Shown: positions 45,111-57,485, counted from the first letter of the stretch. The stretch is 64,000 nt of DNA from Incurvaria masculella (GCA_946894095.1 OX335653.1:9119001-9183000), one strand, 5' to 3'. Notes: generated by a model not told the origin, from the letters alone. Numbers and translations: made by a program.

Positions 45111-46272
45111 TAGGTATAATCTTAAACACTGTGTTTGTAGGAGGCATTCATTACCTGTATATATTCATAGATAAATAAAAAATATATTAATTGCATATCT
45201 GTTTATAAAAACATGCTAAGAGCACATATAATAAATTATTAAATTTAAATAGAATAAATGTATTCCAACGTTATCTTCTCTTGTCATAAATGAATATGGA
45301 AACAATCAATAGAAACATACAACCATCATAGTTCCATTTGTTGACTGTTGATCAATGAGTACGATCCATAAATCTGCGATCAATCCGATATATCAATAAA
45401 GATACTAATACAGCTTTAGTAATTTATGGCTTCGATCAGAACTCAATCGAATTTTTAGAGTCAAGTAATGATGTTTTTGGCGATTATTATACATTTCATT
45501 ACAGAAAAATAACAAATCAACCGTGTTTGTTTACGACTATATTGGTAAACATACGGGAGCTATACGAGCATTACAGACACGCAAATAAAATTATTTTTTC
45601 TCTCGTCCTTCGATATTTTAACAAGGTAAAATATTTTGCGCCTTCAAAATAAAAAAAATGCAATATTACTACTTTTACTTAAATAGTTAATTATTAGTTA
45701 ATTAATAGTATAATAGTAATAATAAACTTATGTTCAAAATTATAATTCTCTAAATTACTAAGAAGTTTCAATTGTGTATTTCTACATAGCTCATTTTGCA
45801 TTTGGTGAAATCGGAGTTCAACCAACATCAGCTACATTAAGCAACTAATATTATAACTTTCATTAATGAAGCTACCGCATCATATAAAAGATGCCCATTT
45901 TCTATTAAGTTTGTTGATTTTACGTAAAAATAATTTGAAACCCTCACCGTAGTGAGAAATCATCAATTTCACAATATTATCTACTTTTCTCAACATAAGA
46001 GAGATGAACTATAAAATGAAATTAAATAGAAAAGGTAATGCTTAGAACAATTTACAACAATAAGATTAATTGATACAGTTTTATTAAAAAAAGGTTATTT
46101 AATATATTTAGAGATGTAGAATATTTAATAAGCTTCAATGTGATTGAATAAATAATTACGAATTATGTCTAATCGTAATAAATTACCAGTCTTAAGTTCT
46201 AAGTTAAAGCGCTCGTTGCAAACATAAATGTATCTTACAATAACAATTGCAATAAAAAGTCATTCTTGTAAC
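45111..46272. other. 3' flank of the homeobox pseudogene, AT-rich
   Basis: Patches such as 'atcttctcttgtcataaatgaatat' near 45270 match 57343-57370 next to the second homeobox copy, so the duplicated block reaches to about 45,240. No gene seen. Confidence 0.5.
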
Positions 46273-48677
46273 CTATTCACCTGGCAACGGAATATCGGCA
46301 ACATTAAATTTTGTGTGCTGATCTCGCTTCGAATTCTTCAAAATAATCTATTGAAGTGCCCATGTCATCAAATATTATTTCAGTTTTAATTGGTGCCTCT
46401 AACGCTTCTTGAGCAGTTTCTTCTTTCTTTAAATATATTCCTGAAGGTTCCACGACCGAGAACGCTGGAACATAGATATCAGATGGAGCTTCGCATATAT
46501 TCTCGCAATCAAAATATGGTCCGGAAACCTGAACGCATGGAGAACTCTCCGACTCCGTATCGACAACATCTGAAGTCATGCACTGGCTTACTAATGCACC
46601 AAGTTTGTCCAACGATTCGCTATTCATACTGACTAGCCCAGAATCATCCCTGTAATCTGTAAAATCTATTTCAATCCCATTCAAGATATTTGTAGCATCA
46701 TTGGCTGGAGTAGTCGAATCAGGAAGTTTGGCAAATGACGTGGTGTATTCACTTGAGTGAGATAGATAATTATGATTAAATAATTATGGTACTGGTGAAG
46801 TATTATCATACTCGGATCTTTCCACAAATGTGCATCGGTCATCAGTGAGATTGCTTGGGAACTGATTGTTAGGTTGCTTGTTAGAGTTGCTATACTAGAA
46901 CACTGCTCGATTAAATATTTCTTGTGCATGAAGCGATGCAAAACTGGAGTCATAATTCATTTCAGAAGGTTGGTGGTGGTATTGATAGAACGTCGTCTCT
47001 GCAGAAATATCTGTAGTGCTTGAGCAGACCTCAGGTTGTGCCGCACTACTTTCATCCAAGGAAAACTTGCCTCCTTCCTTCTTGTGTTTCATACGGCGAT
47101 TCTGAAACCAAACCTTGATCGCTCTGTCCTTAAGGCCAAGGCGTGTACAGAGCTTCGTGCGGTCCGTTTTCGTGACGTAAGTTGTTCTCCTGAAGACTGT
47201 CTCTAATTCGAGGAGCTGGGAAGACGTGAAGGCGGTGCGTGCTCGTTTCTGTTTCTCACTCTTTCCGTTCGCTCGGATGCCCGAAATGGGTGATGTAGAA
47301 TCTTAAATGAACAGACAAAAACTTCACTCGACTACAAAATTATTATTTAATGGGTTTTTCTATATATTAGTGAATTATCAAAATAATAAACACCATCAAG
47401 ATCAAAGTATTCGTTTATGACAAATCGTTACAACGGGTTCTTTGTAAAGTGTACAATTACATTGTCTTGTATTGTATTGTGACAGGGTTTCTATCAAAAG
47501 TTTTTGTGATTTTAGGACCTATTCGATATGCTAAAAATATCTGATATCACATCAAGTATCATAAATATTAGCCATCACATCGCAATCTCTAAGCGATTGG
47601 GTGCCATGCAACGATTTGAGCACGGTTGCATTTAATGGAAACACACACAATTTGTGCACAATCATATTTTTTCTAACCTGTTAGGCAAGTAAAGAATATT
47701 ATAGATAAATATAGGTATACGTTTTACATTGACTGCGCTATGGTGGACACTAGCTTAGTTGCACTTACCGTGAGTTATCCCTGGTGAATATTGCAGCGGA
47801 GTCGGTTGCGGCAGCGGAGGGGGCGATGGAGGCCGTGGCGGAGGGGCAGGCAGCATCCGAGGGGAGGGGGCAGCTGGGCTACAGCGGCGGGGCTGGAGTG
47901 GCAGAATCCTTCCTGCAGGCTCCAAGCATTCTGTAATCAAATAAGCAATCAGCCAAATTCTAACAGGTGATTCATAGATAAATGTATTGTTTCATAGCAG
48001 CTCGTCTCAATTTAGATTACTATCTATATTTATTATAGTATTTAAACCTTAATTTTGATATTCATTTTCAAATGTTTTTTTGTAACAAAAAAAAACAATT
48101 GAAAATTAATATTCAAATGTTTTTATATCAAATAAAAACACATTTGAAAATAAATATAGTCGCACACTCATTATGCATTTTATTTTAATATTTAACAATA
48201 TCTATCTCTAGGTATCTCGTTTTCTAAATTATTAATTTCACATTAAACAAAGACAAAAACCAATTTAAGTCCCTATATCTGAAAGCGCTTGATTACTATT
48301 GAACCTGTATTAAACATCGGTTTTGTGGGCGTGATGTTTGGTTCGCAATGTTATTATATCGTATCGTACACCGTTCTCTATAAGAACAAAATAAATGCAA
48401 TAACACATATCAATATTTGTATGTACGTATATGTATAAGATTGTAACAAATATTACTAATTCGTTGGACAAGATGATCCTCGCGAACACAATTCACATGA
48501 CTATCAATAATGGTAATATACGTATAAAGCATTAATAAGAAATAGATAAGGTAAAACACTAATCCAAATTTATTTTACCTGATATCCAGTGGAAGGATAC
48601 TCAGGGGCCACAGTCTGCTCACACTGGGGGACCATTGCGGCTCCGAATAAATCCGAAAACTCCTCACTTTCATACAT
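46273..48677 (-). pseudogene. Homeobox pseudogene, Hox3-related (zen/Shx-like)
   Basis: Three exon-like blocks correspond to those of the intact copy at 58361-62486. Exon 1 is 48579-48677 (33 codons, donor CAG/GTAAAA), exon 2 is 47769-47930, and exon 3 is 46273-47301 (acceptor AAG). Splice sites are preserved but the frame is not. Exon 2 is 11 bp longer than its partner, which shifts the frame and brings a stop at its 3' end. In exon 3 a TAG at 46895-46897 replaces Glu and a TAA at 46784-46786 replaces Gln. Near 46310 a 2-bp loss shifts the frame to a TAA at 46304. The homeobox itself is complete and would encode WFQNRRMKHKKE, with Q50 and N51. Loss after duplication is the simplest reading. 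A truncated product from exon 1 and part of exon 2 would lack the homeodomain. Confidence 0.8.
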
Positions 48678-48930
48678 TTCTGCACACTAAACTGATCACG
48701 TTGTCTGCACTTCGGCACAATCTATACTGATTAGTGCGGAAGGGAGGCCTCCTAATTTATACGATTAGTACCTACGAGCTGGTTGCGAGTCCTTGCAGCA
48801 GGAGTTGTGGCGGGAGTCCGGACGCTTCCGAGAAAGTCCGCGTCACTTCGGTAAATCGGCGCTAATCCCTTCGTGCCGTGGCAATGGACACAATTTCTGA
48901 AAGCGCAGGTAAAAGTTCATGACTTGTCTA
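48678..48930 (-). promoter_or_regulatory. Conserved promoter region of the pseudogene copy
   Basis: Almost the same as the region upstream of the intact gene. The minus strand has TATAAATT (48754-48761) and an arthropod-type initiator TCAGT (48726-48730); the initiator A lies 33 bases after the first TATA base. A TAATCC site (K50-homeodomain type) lies upstream at about 48863. The promoter outlasted the coding frame. Confidence 0.6.
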
Positions 48931-49379
48931 TCTCATACAGCAGGGACAGCACACGGATTATCTTAATTTCGAATTTAAATATATTACAATTAGAGCCCAT
49001 AGCCAAAGAGCAAACATTTAATCCTTATTATGTCGTCGTGGATGGCTATCCGTCCATCGTCCGTCCGTTCGTCCGTCGTTAAACCGTTTTAACAGTAAAA
49101 TACCTGCAGTTCTCGCCGGAACTTGCCCCAACCGGCTACGATGTTTTTGCACGATTTAGCTAATGTTTTGCTTGAAAAAGTATTGATTCCTAGGAAACAG
49201 TACAAAATTCCTTCACACAGTTTGTGGAGTCCAGGTCCACAGAGTTCTATCGTAAAGATTTGAATGATCTTTCAATTATATGGCAGAAATTATTAGGCGA
49301 CGAGGGTAAACTTTAATTAAAGAAAGTCTATTTAATACATTTTATTTTATTTTTCTTGACGAAATGTTAACCGTCAATC

Positions 49380-49421
49380 GTTTTTTTTCATGTTCTAAAT
49401 ATTTAGAACATGAAAAAAAAC
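49380..49421. repeat. Perfect 42-bp palindrome
   Basis: A run of T, then CATGTTCTAAAT, then its exact reverse complement ATTTAGAACATG and a run of A, flanked by G and C that also pair. No spacer. No gene adjoins it. Confidence 0.9.
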
Positions 49422-50059
49422 TTAAATCAAACCATACGCATTGGCCATTGCCTTACATTCTTTTGAATTCACAATACCGCAGAATGTGATTATGGAGGCA
49501 AAAATAAGCATCATCACTACATAGTATAAAACAAAGTCGCTTTCTCTGTCCCTATATCCCCATGTTCGCTTAAATCTTTAAAACTACGCAACGGATTTTG
49601 ATGCGGTTTTTTTAGTAGATAGAGTGATTAAAGAGGAAGGTTTATATGTATAATAACATTCATTAAATAGTGGAGAAATACTGTTAATTTTGAGGTTTCC
49701 AATGTGATGTCGTAATAAATTATTTTTTTTCCGCTTACATTGCAAACGCAGGCTGAATCCTACGAGATTTATCGAAATAATGTACTAAGTATTGTACACA
49801 TTAAAAAAGTCTACAGAAAACTCTGCGATGGTATATGTCTATCTCTTATGGATATACCACAATAACATTTTTTTGTCATTAACTTTTTACGACAAATCAT
49901 GGCTAATTTTCGAAGTGATTTTAACCAATACAGCATTAATCCTTATCCAATTAAATACCTTAAATAAATTGTTGATTTAATATGAATCTATATGGCCCGT
50001 TACAGCATATGATTTAAATGAATATTTTCGAAGATATTACAGATTTAAAAATTGCGGGT

Positions 50060-50215
50060 AGCGTTTGCGGCGGTACCGGCCGGCCGGGGCGGCGGGAGCG
50101 TACCTATAAATAGCGCGTCGAAGGCCGCGGTTCTTCCTATAGCACTTTGAACTTCGCAGCGATCGGACGGTGTTTATTATCGGAGCTCTCTAGCGAGAAA
50201 AATAAAAATACTTAA
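50060..50215 (+). promoter_or_regulatory. GC-rich TATA promoter-like island
   Basis: A GC-rich stretch (GGTACCGGCCGGCCGGGGCG) is followed by TATAAATA at 50105-50112, then about 30 nt later CTTCCTATAGCACTTTG. It stands out in very AT-rich surroundings. No ORF follows. It may be the promoter of the enclosing repeat rather than of a host gene. Confidence 0.4.
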
Positions 50216-50296
50216 TGAAAACGTGCTTTTCAGCGCGACAACCATAATTTATGGATTGGATTTTTTTTCTTAAGATCTTGGTTACAATTTAGAGTT

Positions 50297-50560
50297 TTCA
50301 AAAATCGTAATTTAACGTGAGGTATGTAAGTTCAGAAAAAGAAATGTCTTTTGTTGTTGATGATAGTTGATTATCTTTTGTTTTTAGTCGCACGAATAGA
50401 AACATATTTTTAAGTACTTTTAATTTAAATAAAATCGTAGTTTAAGTTGAGGTATTTCAGTTCAAAAAAAGAACCGAATATAATAGGTATCTTTTGTTTT
50501 TTATGATTGTTGATTATCTTTTGTTTCTAATTAGTAAGTATTTAGATATTTTTTACTGCG
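50297..50560 (+). repeat. Degenerate tandem duplication, period about 130 bp
   Basis: AAAATCGTAATTTAACGTGAG (50300 region) recurs as AAAATCGTAGTTTAAGTTGAG (50432 region), and both copies end in GTTGATTATCTTTTGTTT or a near copy. Confidence 0.7.
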
Positions 50561-51004
50561 GCACATAATAATAATATGGCTAATTGTGTATAGCAGGAAA
50601 GGGGAATAGTTTTACTCCAAATTTAACGCGTGCGGGCCACGGGCAGTCTCAAAATCAAATCAAAACTAATGGATCGATGTTAATCATTTTTTCAGTAAGT
50701 GACATAGGCTATATATTTTATACCCGTGCGAAGCCGGAGCGGGCCGCTAGTCTAAAATAATAAAAAAACATTTCACACACATTTTTGTACGTGACTTTAT
50801 ATGGGCACTGCAATGATTTTCGCGACTATAGAATTATTTGAAATAGTAATGCGTTTAGTTATTCGTTCTTTCGTTAATTAATACACTCGTAATTATTTTA
50901 AAGACTACCAGGGACTTACAGCAAACGTATGGTTATAGTTAAAAATATAACGTCATCGCATTAAATCTCATACCAAAGAGCACCATGTATTTTTTTTATG
51001 TAAC

Positions 51005-51430
51005 TGGACATGGGTGGCTAATAGCAGATTTACCGTCAGATATTACCCTAACACACCACATGGGAACTAGATGCCATGCCAGAACCTTCCTTATATTGCT
51101 CGGCTACATTGAATTGGATGGAAAACACGGACTATATTAATTGGTGCTTCGACCATCATTTATTCAATGCGATGTATATGCTAAATAAGCCTCAAACACG
51201 ATCTCAACCGTGTAAGCTTCGACCACATTCACACATCGAATCAAATAACATACAAACAGGAGTGTACAGCTGCATTACATTATATATCTGACTTTGACCG
51301 ATACCGGACTCTAACCTTATACATTACAAATATAAAAACACATGATTTTTTTGGTCACCAAAATGATCATGCCACTACCTAACAATAAAATTGTTTGAGT
51401 CAATTCGTTCGAAACGGGGATTATCTTTTG
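51005..51430 (+). mobile_element. SINE-family remnant plus a second repeat
   Basis: 'gatgccatgccagaacc', 'ggaaaacacgga' and 'ttcgaccat' match SINE bodies at 61970-62050, 54500-54560 and, inverted, 59760-59880. From 51286 'gaccgataccggactctaacc' to 'gttcgaaacggggatt' matches a separate repeat at 63770-63985. Confidence 0.5.
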
Positions 51431-51894
51431 AACAATACGAAATTGGCGGTCTAGTCTCCGACCAGACAAAACTTGTTGTGCTTGATGTCACTGGGCACTA
51501 TTTACTGAAGTAATGAAATGAAATGTAAATATCATTTATTTTTGAGGTTACCGCGGCCGTTAGACATCCGTGAGTCGAATGAGTCGTCTGCTGCGCACGA
51601 GCGCGGCGGATGCCTCCTTGACAACGGGCTGAATGATTAGCTCGAAACGTCGGAGAATATCTCTACCTGCCGCGTGAAAAGCCGTAATATTTTTCAAACA
51701 TATCATTTATTTGCTCGTTTTACATAAAACAATGGCAAAAAGGAACACTTAATACCAAATGGCATTCTCTACAAGTATACCTTAGGGATATCACGAAAAC
51801 ATATTAGTTAGCAAAGACAAGTAACAGAGAGTGTATTAAAACAAACAAATTTGTAAATATTATAACATACAAATAGCAATATACTACTTTACAA

Positions 51895-51975
51895 ATACAT
51901 ATAAATTATATATAAAGTATATATATATACTTATATATATATAATACACATATGTATATATAAAATATATACTTA
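51895..51975. repeat. AT-rich simple sequence (TATA-type)
   Basis: A run of imperfect TA/TATATAC units. Confidence 0.8.
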
Positions 51976-52387
51976 CTAGAGTTCATATTGAGATAAAATA
52001 ACTTCTATATTTATTGGGACATGAAGTGTAAAAATAACCTTCTTTTAAAAATAAGCAAGGATGGTGATTGCCAAACTTCTACCGGAAGGGCGTTCCGCAT
52101 GCGTGCAGCTTGCACTGTAAAAGAGTTTGAGTAGGAAGCGGAATAGTGAGAAGGAATACAGAGAAGGCGTCAGTCAGTGGATCCCAACGGAAGACCATGC
52201 GAACATAGAAAACCGAACCGATCTTTTAGATACTTAGGAGCTTCCGGGTTAAGAAGGGTTTCCGAGAAAAATAACAATGGTCATAACTGACCCAGCTCAT
52301 GGTAAAGGTCAATGTCTACATTGCAGTGTCTTTTTTATCGGTTTTTCGACGAACCATGTCTAGATCTAGCCACCACGCTGTGAAACG

Positions 52388-52620
52388 ATTTTTAACCGAC
52401 TTCTAAAAAAGGAGGAGGTTCTCAATTCGTCGAAATCTTTTTTTTTATGTAAGTTCACCGATTACTCGAAGACCCCTGAACCGATTTGGAAAATTATTTT
52501 TTTGGTTCGAAAGGGTATATGTACTTCCCAGGTAGTCCCATGCATTTTTTTTATGCCAACACATTCTTGCACTTTTTTCAAATCGTTTAAGCGGAAATCA
52601 CTTCAGTTTTATTGTCCGCC
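52388..52620 (+). mobile_element. Interspersed repeat of the 'AACCGACTTC' kind
   Basis: TTTTTAACCGACTTCTAAAA, GGAGGAGGTTCTCAATTCG and a later CCGATT..GAACCGATTT. This start is common in lepidopteran genomes as I remember them; class unknown to me. Confidence 0.5.
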
Positions 52621-53477
52621 TTTTCCATATAATTAGAAAGTAAAGATATACAGATGTGACCAAAATAATTTTATGCAAATCGTACTAAAATTACCTTATT
52701 TACTCAAAAGTAATATTTAAATCGCTATTTAGCTTCATAATAAGGATCTGAAGTTATGTTTTAAGATTTACTTTGAAATATTGAGGACTAGTTAAGAGAG
52801 TCGTTACCTTATCAATTCCCTACACCACGGGCGGTAACTGTTTCCATGCTCTTAATGTTTTACTACACGGAAAAAAAGAGCATTTGAAATGAGGAAACAG
52901 TGTTTATTGATTTCAATTTAATTGATTTGAGAAAACATTCTTCAACGAAAGCGGCACTTTTCTTTATTCTCACATTTTCTTATAATTATATACTAATTTT
53001 AAGAAAATATCTTCTTCCGATTATTTAAAACAATATTTTCTTAAATTAAATGGTTTTTGTTCCGTGGAGGCTTTTGAAATTTTGGTTTCTGCAAGATATT
53101 ATATAAATCGATGTCTGTATGTTTAATTTTTTAATATACGATTTAGATTAGAAAGTATTGGAAAAAGCTGTCTTTTTTACGGTCATTTTCGATTTTTTTT
53201 ACTGAAAAATACAAATATTTCCAAAAGAAAATAAATATAAGTACATGAAGCTTTCTCAAGTGATATATTAATAAATAAATAATTAATTATAAAAAATATT
53301 GAAATATGAAAACGTTTAGGGGACCTTGAACGATGATTTCGGTATTTCAATGGCAGTCGCCGTGCAAAATTGGAGAAATAATGCATTTCTTAAAATTTTC
53401 AAATCTTAGATATCCAGTGTTTCACGACAGCCTTAAGAAATATTATTAACAAAGAATCAGTAGGAAGTTACCATAAA
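52621..53477. other. No gene seen
   Basis: AT-rich; ORF 53183-53386 (-) is short and low in complexity. Confidence 0.4.
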
Positions 53478-53784
53478 AAAATCGGCCAAGTGCGAGTCGA
53501 ACTCGCACACGAAGGGTTCCTTACCATCATACAAGATTTGACACACAACAATCACGTTTTTCGTATGGGGCTCACCTTAATTTTGGTATATCTTTTTATT
53601 TTACGTAATTGTTGTTATAGCAAAATGTTATGGCAAAATAAATACATACTCTGTGAAAATTTAAACTGCCTACATATTACGGTTCATGAGATACAGCCCT
53701 GTGACAGACGGACGTACGTACAGTCAGCGGAGGGTTAGTAATAGGATCCCGATGACATCCTTTGGATACGAAATTCTTAAAAGG
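53478..53784 (+). mobile_element. Interspersed repeat of the 'GGCCAAGTGCGAGTC' kind, worn copy
   Basis: Starts TCGGCCAAGTGCGAGTCG and keeps GAGATACAGCCCTGTGACAG and TTAGTAATAGG of the better copy at 57486-57777. Its end is diverged. Confidence 0.65.
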
Positions 53785-54039
53785 TTTTTGTCCGTGTTTA
53801 TTACTCCCGTTCACTTAACAATGCCTTCTTTAATGAAAACTAGAGAAATCATAAAGATTTCACAAAAAATCATTTCACATGCCACGAGCGCGACTCCAAT
53901 GCACTGATAACGATCCGAGAAATTGTCTCGTCGGGCAGATGTGTACCATCTCCCTCTAACTTACGGTTGACGTCTCATTCCCACACTTTGTTCGTCTTGT
54001 GGACACAGCGCTCTATGCTTGGTCTATGGTCTTTTCCCC

Positions 54040-54230
54040 AATATGACGCTAACCTCCAATTGTTTGTGCGAATATAGCGCAAGGCTGGAGCAGAACAAGC
54101 AAAACTACCATTCGCGGGTATTGCGTCTACCAATTTCGCCACCGGCAGTATACCCATAATTTCGAATTCTCCTACATTCCCTCCTCAATGCCTCCTATTA
54201 ACATAGTGTTTAATATTATACCTACACTAG
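54040..54230 (-). mobile_element. SINE-like repeat with tRNA-Leu-like head, copy 2
   Basis: Minus strand GGTGGCGAAATTGGTAGACG (about 54125-54145) then GCTTGTTCTGCTCCAGCC in place of the B box. The tail is shorter than in copy 1. Confidence 0.5.
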
Positions 54231-56446
54231 CTGAGGTACCCGGCTCCGCTCGGGTCAATGTCGTTTTGGACTGATGTCAGGCTGTAACCCAAAGGGCTGG
54301 CCCAAGCCTGAATTGCTGGATCGAAATCCGTTAAGCCGATGTGGCATGATTGAATATGAAAACATCCAAATACTCCCATTTATAAATTCAGTGAAAGGAA
54401 TGTACTTGAATATATTGCAAAACATTGGGGCCAATTAATTAATTGTTTTTTAAAAGCATTTGTCGCCGCGCTGGGACGATCCTGCACTGGCACTACTACA
54501 CATTGCCATGGACCGAAAACACGGACATTTTTTACTGCCGCTTCGACCATCTATCATTCAGTGCGATGGTACGTAACAACTCGGGTGGGATTAACCTTAC
54601 AACCTAGTTAGTAAGAAAGGGGAGCAATTTTTTTACGTGGAATCCGTACTATAACCAGCCTTAACATCGAAAACGGCCACCCATCCAAACCCCGACCGCG
54701 TCCATAGGTCCTGGACGTAGATGCAATCCACATATTAATCGAGTGAGTAGTTCGTAAGTTATGAGCCTTTAATCGCACCAGTTACCCCTCTCGTGATTTA
54801 GAGTGATGTACTCTGCCAATTTCCACATGCAGGAGCAGTCCACTTATTTTGTTATAAATATGTAACCCTCTCTTCTCACTCCTCTCGTAAGTTAGCGTGA
54901 TGTTAAGTAACCCATACGGCTAGACTGAGATACATCCTCATCTAAATCGGGTAATTGGTTCTCATGTTATTAGAATTTCATACTACTGGTCACCTCTCTG
55001 GTAATTTAGCATGATGGTTAGTAGACCTAAAATTGCGGAAATAAATCGAGCTATACGTAGGTACAATTATGTAGCATCAATAATGGATGAACCATACAAA
55101 TTGTCATCCCTTATATCACCCCCTTCATAGTGACATATAAATTGCATCGTTGTAATCAGATTTGTTCAACATTGTGTGAAGAAGCACCTTGCCGGCCAAA
55201 CAGTGCTCGACTGATCATCATAACGCTGTCCCTCCGTCCCCTTTCTACAATTGCTCAACGCATAACAGGCAGGCAATGCACCCATTCCCAGCCGACACTT
55301 AAAAATAAAAACCATCCGATCCTTTTGATCCTTTATTTATAGGGTCGGTAAACTATGGAATCGACTCCATACCGATATATTTCCCCCAAAGTCCCCCAGG
55401 GTCGTTGAAACATGGGGTGAAACAGCACCTGGCCGGCCGGCATGGGTTTCGTATCCCCCGTGAAAGTTCGAAATGCCGCGCTTGGCTTAGTAACTACTAA
55501 TCTACCAAACAAAAAATAAGAAACCATTCAACTGAAACCGTAATATCTTAACAATACGCGTTTAAACAATCAACCTAAAGAGCCCAAACGAATGCGTGTA
55601 GCTAGGAACGGCTGTCGCTAAGTTAGCATACCACGTGGGTTGGTAGAAAGAATACAAAGAATTTACGTAAAAAATCTCGTACTAATCCGTGTACCACACG
55701 ACGACGGAGCGCCACTGCGCGTCTTGACTGAGGCGGCGCGCGGGCATCGCGGCGAGACATTCGTCGGCAGCATTGCCGATCGCTCCCCGAATCACGGGAA
55801 ATTTGAGGTAATTCAGGGAAAATGGTGGGGAATGCAAGCGTTGGGAAATTTGCGGGGAATTGGCCAATCCGTGGGGAATTTAGTTTTTTGGTCTTTTTAT
55901 TTACCTTTTTTTCTTTGCTCATTCGAAAAATATATCGAACATTAAAGCAATCGGGGCAACTTTGGATTTCATCTTCTCCCGAAAGTTGTTCGGACGGCCG
56001 TCGACTGCACGAACTTTTTTTTTGGGTCATTCGAAATTTTCGATGAAAATTTGGTTCCCATTCCGGATTTTTACGGAATTCCGGGAATCCTAAAAACGTT
56101 TTCGGGGAATTGGAGGAGTGGTTATCGGCAACACTGGTCACCGTTTCGCGCGCTCGCGCTTCGGCTCGATTCGGCAATACTTGGTCCTCGTCGGATGGCC
56201 ACCGCCGTCACGGCCCTCGCCGCGCTATGATTTCGTTTTCGCTCCGCGCCCTCTGACTATTTTTCTTTTTGTTCGGCTCCTAAGGGTCGTTACGTGATGT
56301 TCAATAGCTTAAAGCCTTCCTTAAGAATTAGGCTATCGAATGTAAAAATATGTTTTCAAACCTGACTGGTAGTTCCAGAGATTAGGGCGTTCAAACAAAA
56401 AAACAAAAAAACAAACTCTTCAGCTTTATTACATTAGTATAGATAA
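54231..56446 (-). mobile_element. Helitron-like composite on the minus strand (probable)
   Basis: The minus-strand left end at 56446 reads TCTATACTAATGTAATAAAG and CTGAAGAGTTTG, a common lepidopteran repeat start. About 2.2 kb on, the right end reads ACCCGAGCGGAGCCGGG followed by CTAG-T at 54231. Between them lie a SINE fragment (54470-54560), a LINE fragment (55335-55430) and a GC-richer stretch (55620-56230) with long ORFs on both strands that resemble no protein I know. Whether the ends belong together is uncertain. Confidence 0.4.
55335..55430 (+). pseudogene. Fragment resembling a LINE Pol C-terminus
   Basis: RVGKLWNRLHTDIFPPKSPR resembles the 'R..KLWN.LP.DVFP' segment near the end of non-LTR retrotransposon Pol proteins. 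It is short and isolated. Confidence 0.35.
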
Positions 56447-56905
56447 CTAGATACATTTATTTAACGCTTCATTTGCGTTACGGACATTGACTGCAAAGAT
56501 TGAACAATATCGTATTTGGCATCAGACGCTAGAGCCAATCCTAGGTTGACTTAAGTAAATACACTTTTTCGTACTACGCAGGTACGTCGCTTATTCCAAG
56601 GGATGTGACATGTATGTATGTATAATCGACCGTGAAGCAAGGACACAATAATTATAGAAAGAGCCCAGAAAAAATACCTACTTTACGAGTATGCAGCAAG
56701 GCTGGGCCCGAACCAGCAAAACATACCATTCGCGGATATTGCGTCTACCAATTTCGCAACCGGCTGTATACCCATAATTTGGAATTCTCCTACAGTTTTC
56801 CTCCCGTAATCCGGTCCGGTAAAGTAGTTCTTTTTGCTGGGCTCTTTCTATAATTAAAGTGTCCTTGCTTCACGGCCGATTATACATACATACTTGTCAC
56901 AAAAT
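56447..56905. mobile_element. SINE-like repeat with tRNA-Leu-like head, copy 3, with a fold-back
   Basis: 56541-56815 matches copy 1 in the same orientation. From about 56815 to 56900 the sequence is the reverse complement of 56607-56690 (for example GAAAGAGCCCAG and CTGGGCTCTTTC), so the locus folds into a hairpin. At 56450-56500 'acgcttcatttgcgtt' matches 45080-45100 in inverted orientation. Confidence 0.55.
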
Positions 56906-57485
56906 TATTTCAGTTGATTTATTTTATTAATTATTAATACTTCGTTAGTTTTTGCGATAAAAACAAACATTAGTCCACTGCTCCACCGCTGAACTTTTCG
57001 GTCAATTGCGACAGACAATTTCCAATGAATTTTTCGAATAAATTATAATTAATTTTCCGCTACCGCGTTTGATAATGAATTATCCAGACATTATTATTCA
57101 CGTGTGTCATTATAAAGAACTCTGTCGAAGTATTATTTTTCTAACTACTGTTTTCAGATAAAATATGTTTGTTTAAAAAAAAACATGTTTGTACAGTGAA
57201 AACATTTTTATTCACATGAAACAACAAATTATATTAATTACAATAGAAATCATTTTAAGCATTAATAACATTAAAATATAGCAAGTTGCTACGAAAATAG
57301 GAAATAAATTAATAATTTAAATATTTATTTCAACATAATCTTCTCTTTTGATAAATTAATATAGAAACATGCACGGCCATCAGGATCCAATCTTAAGTCC
57401 ATAAATCTGCCACGAATCCGACACATCCATGCACACACAATCCAGATATTTTATTTCATAGCTTACAAACAGAAACCTAACAAAA

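Larger units (their letters stand above)
49514..50754 (+). mobile_element. Helitron-like non-autonomous element (probable)
   Basis: The left part (AGTATAAAACAAAGTCGC, 'AACTACGCAACGGATTTTGA') is a very common lepidopteran repeat start as I know it. The right end reads ACCCGTGCGAAGCCGGAGCG followed by GGCCGCTAGT, that is a short GC hairpin followed by CTAG-T, as at Helitron 3' ends. The two ends may belong to one element of about 1.2 kb or to two nested ones. The Helitron assignment is from memory of such repeats. Confidence 0.5.

Noticed and set aside
44796..45113. ORFs 44796-44996 and 44832-45113 as genes
   Set aside because: They are readings of a repeat present three times in the window.
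47755..47940. ORF over exon 2 of the pseudogene as the true frame
   Set aside because: It does not fit the exon 1 donor phase; the phase-compatible frame is the one that breaks.
55623..56177. 184-codon minus-strand ORF as a gene
   Set aside because: Overlapping ORFs on the other strand, no domain, and position inside repeat DNA.
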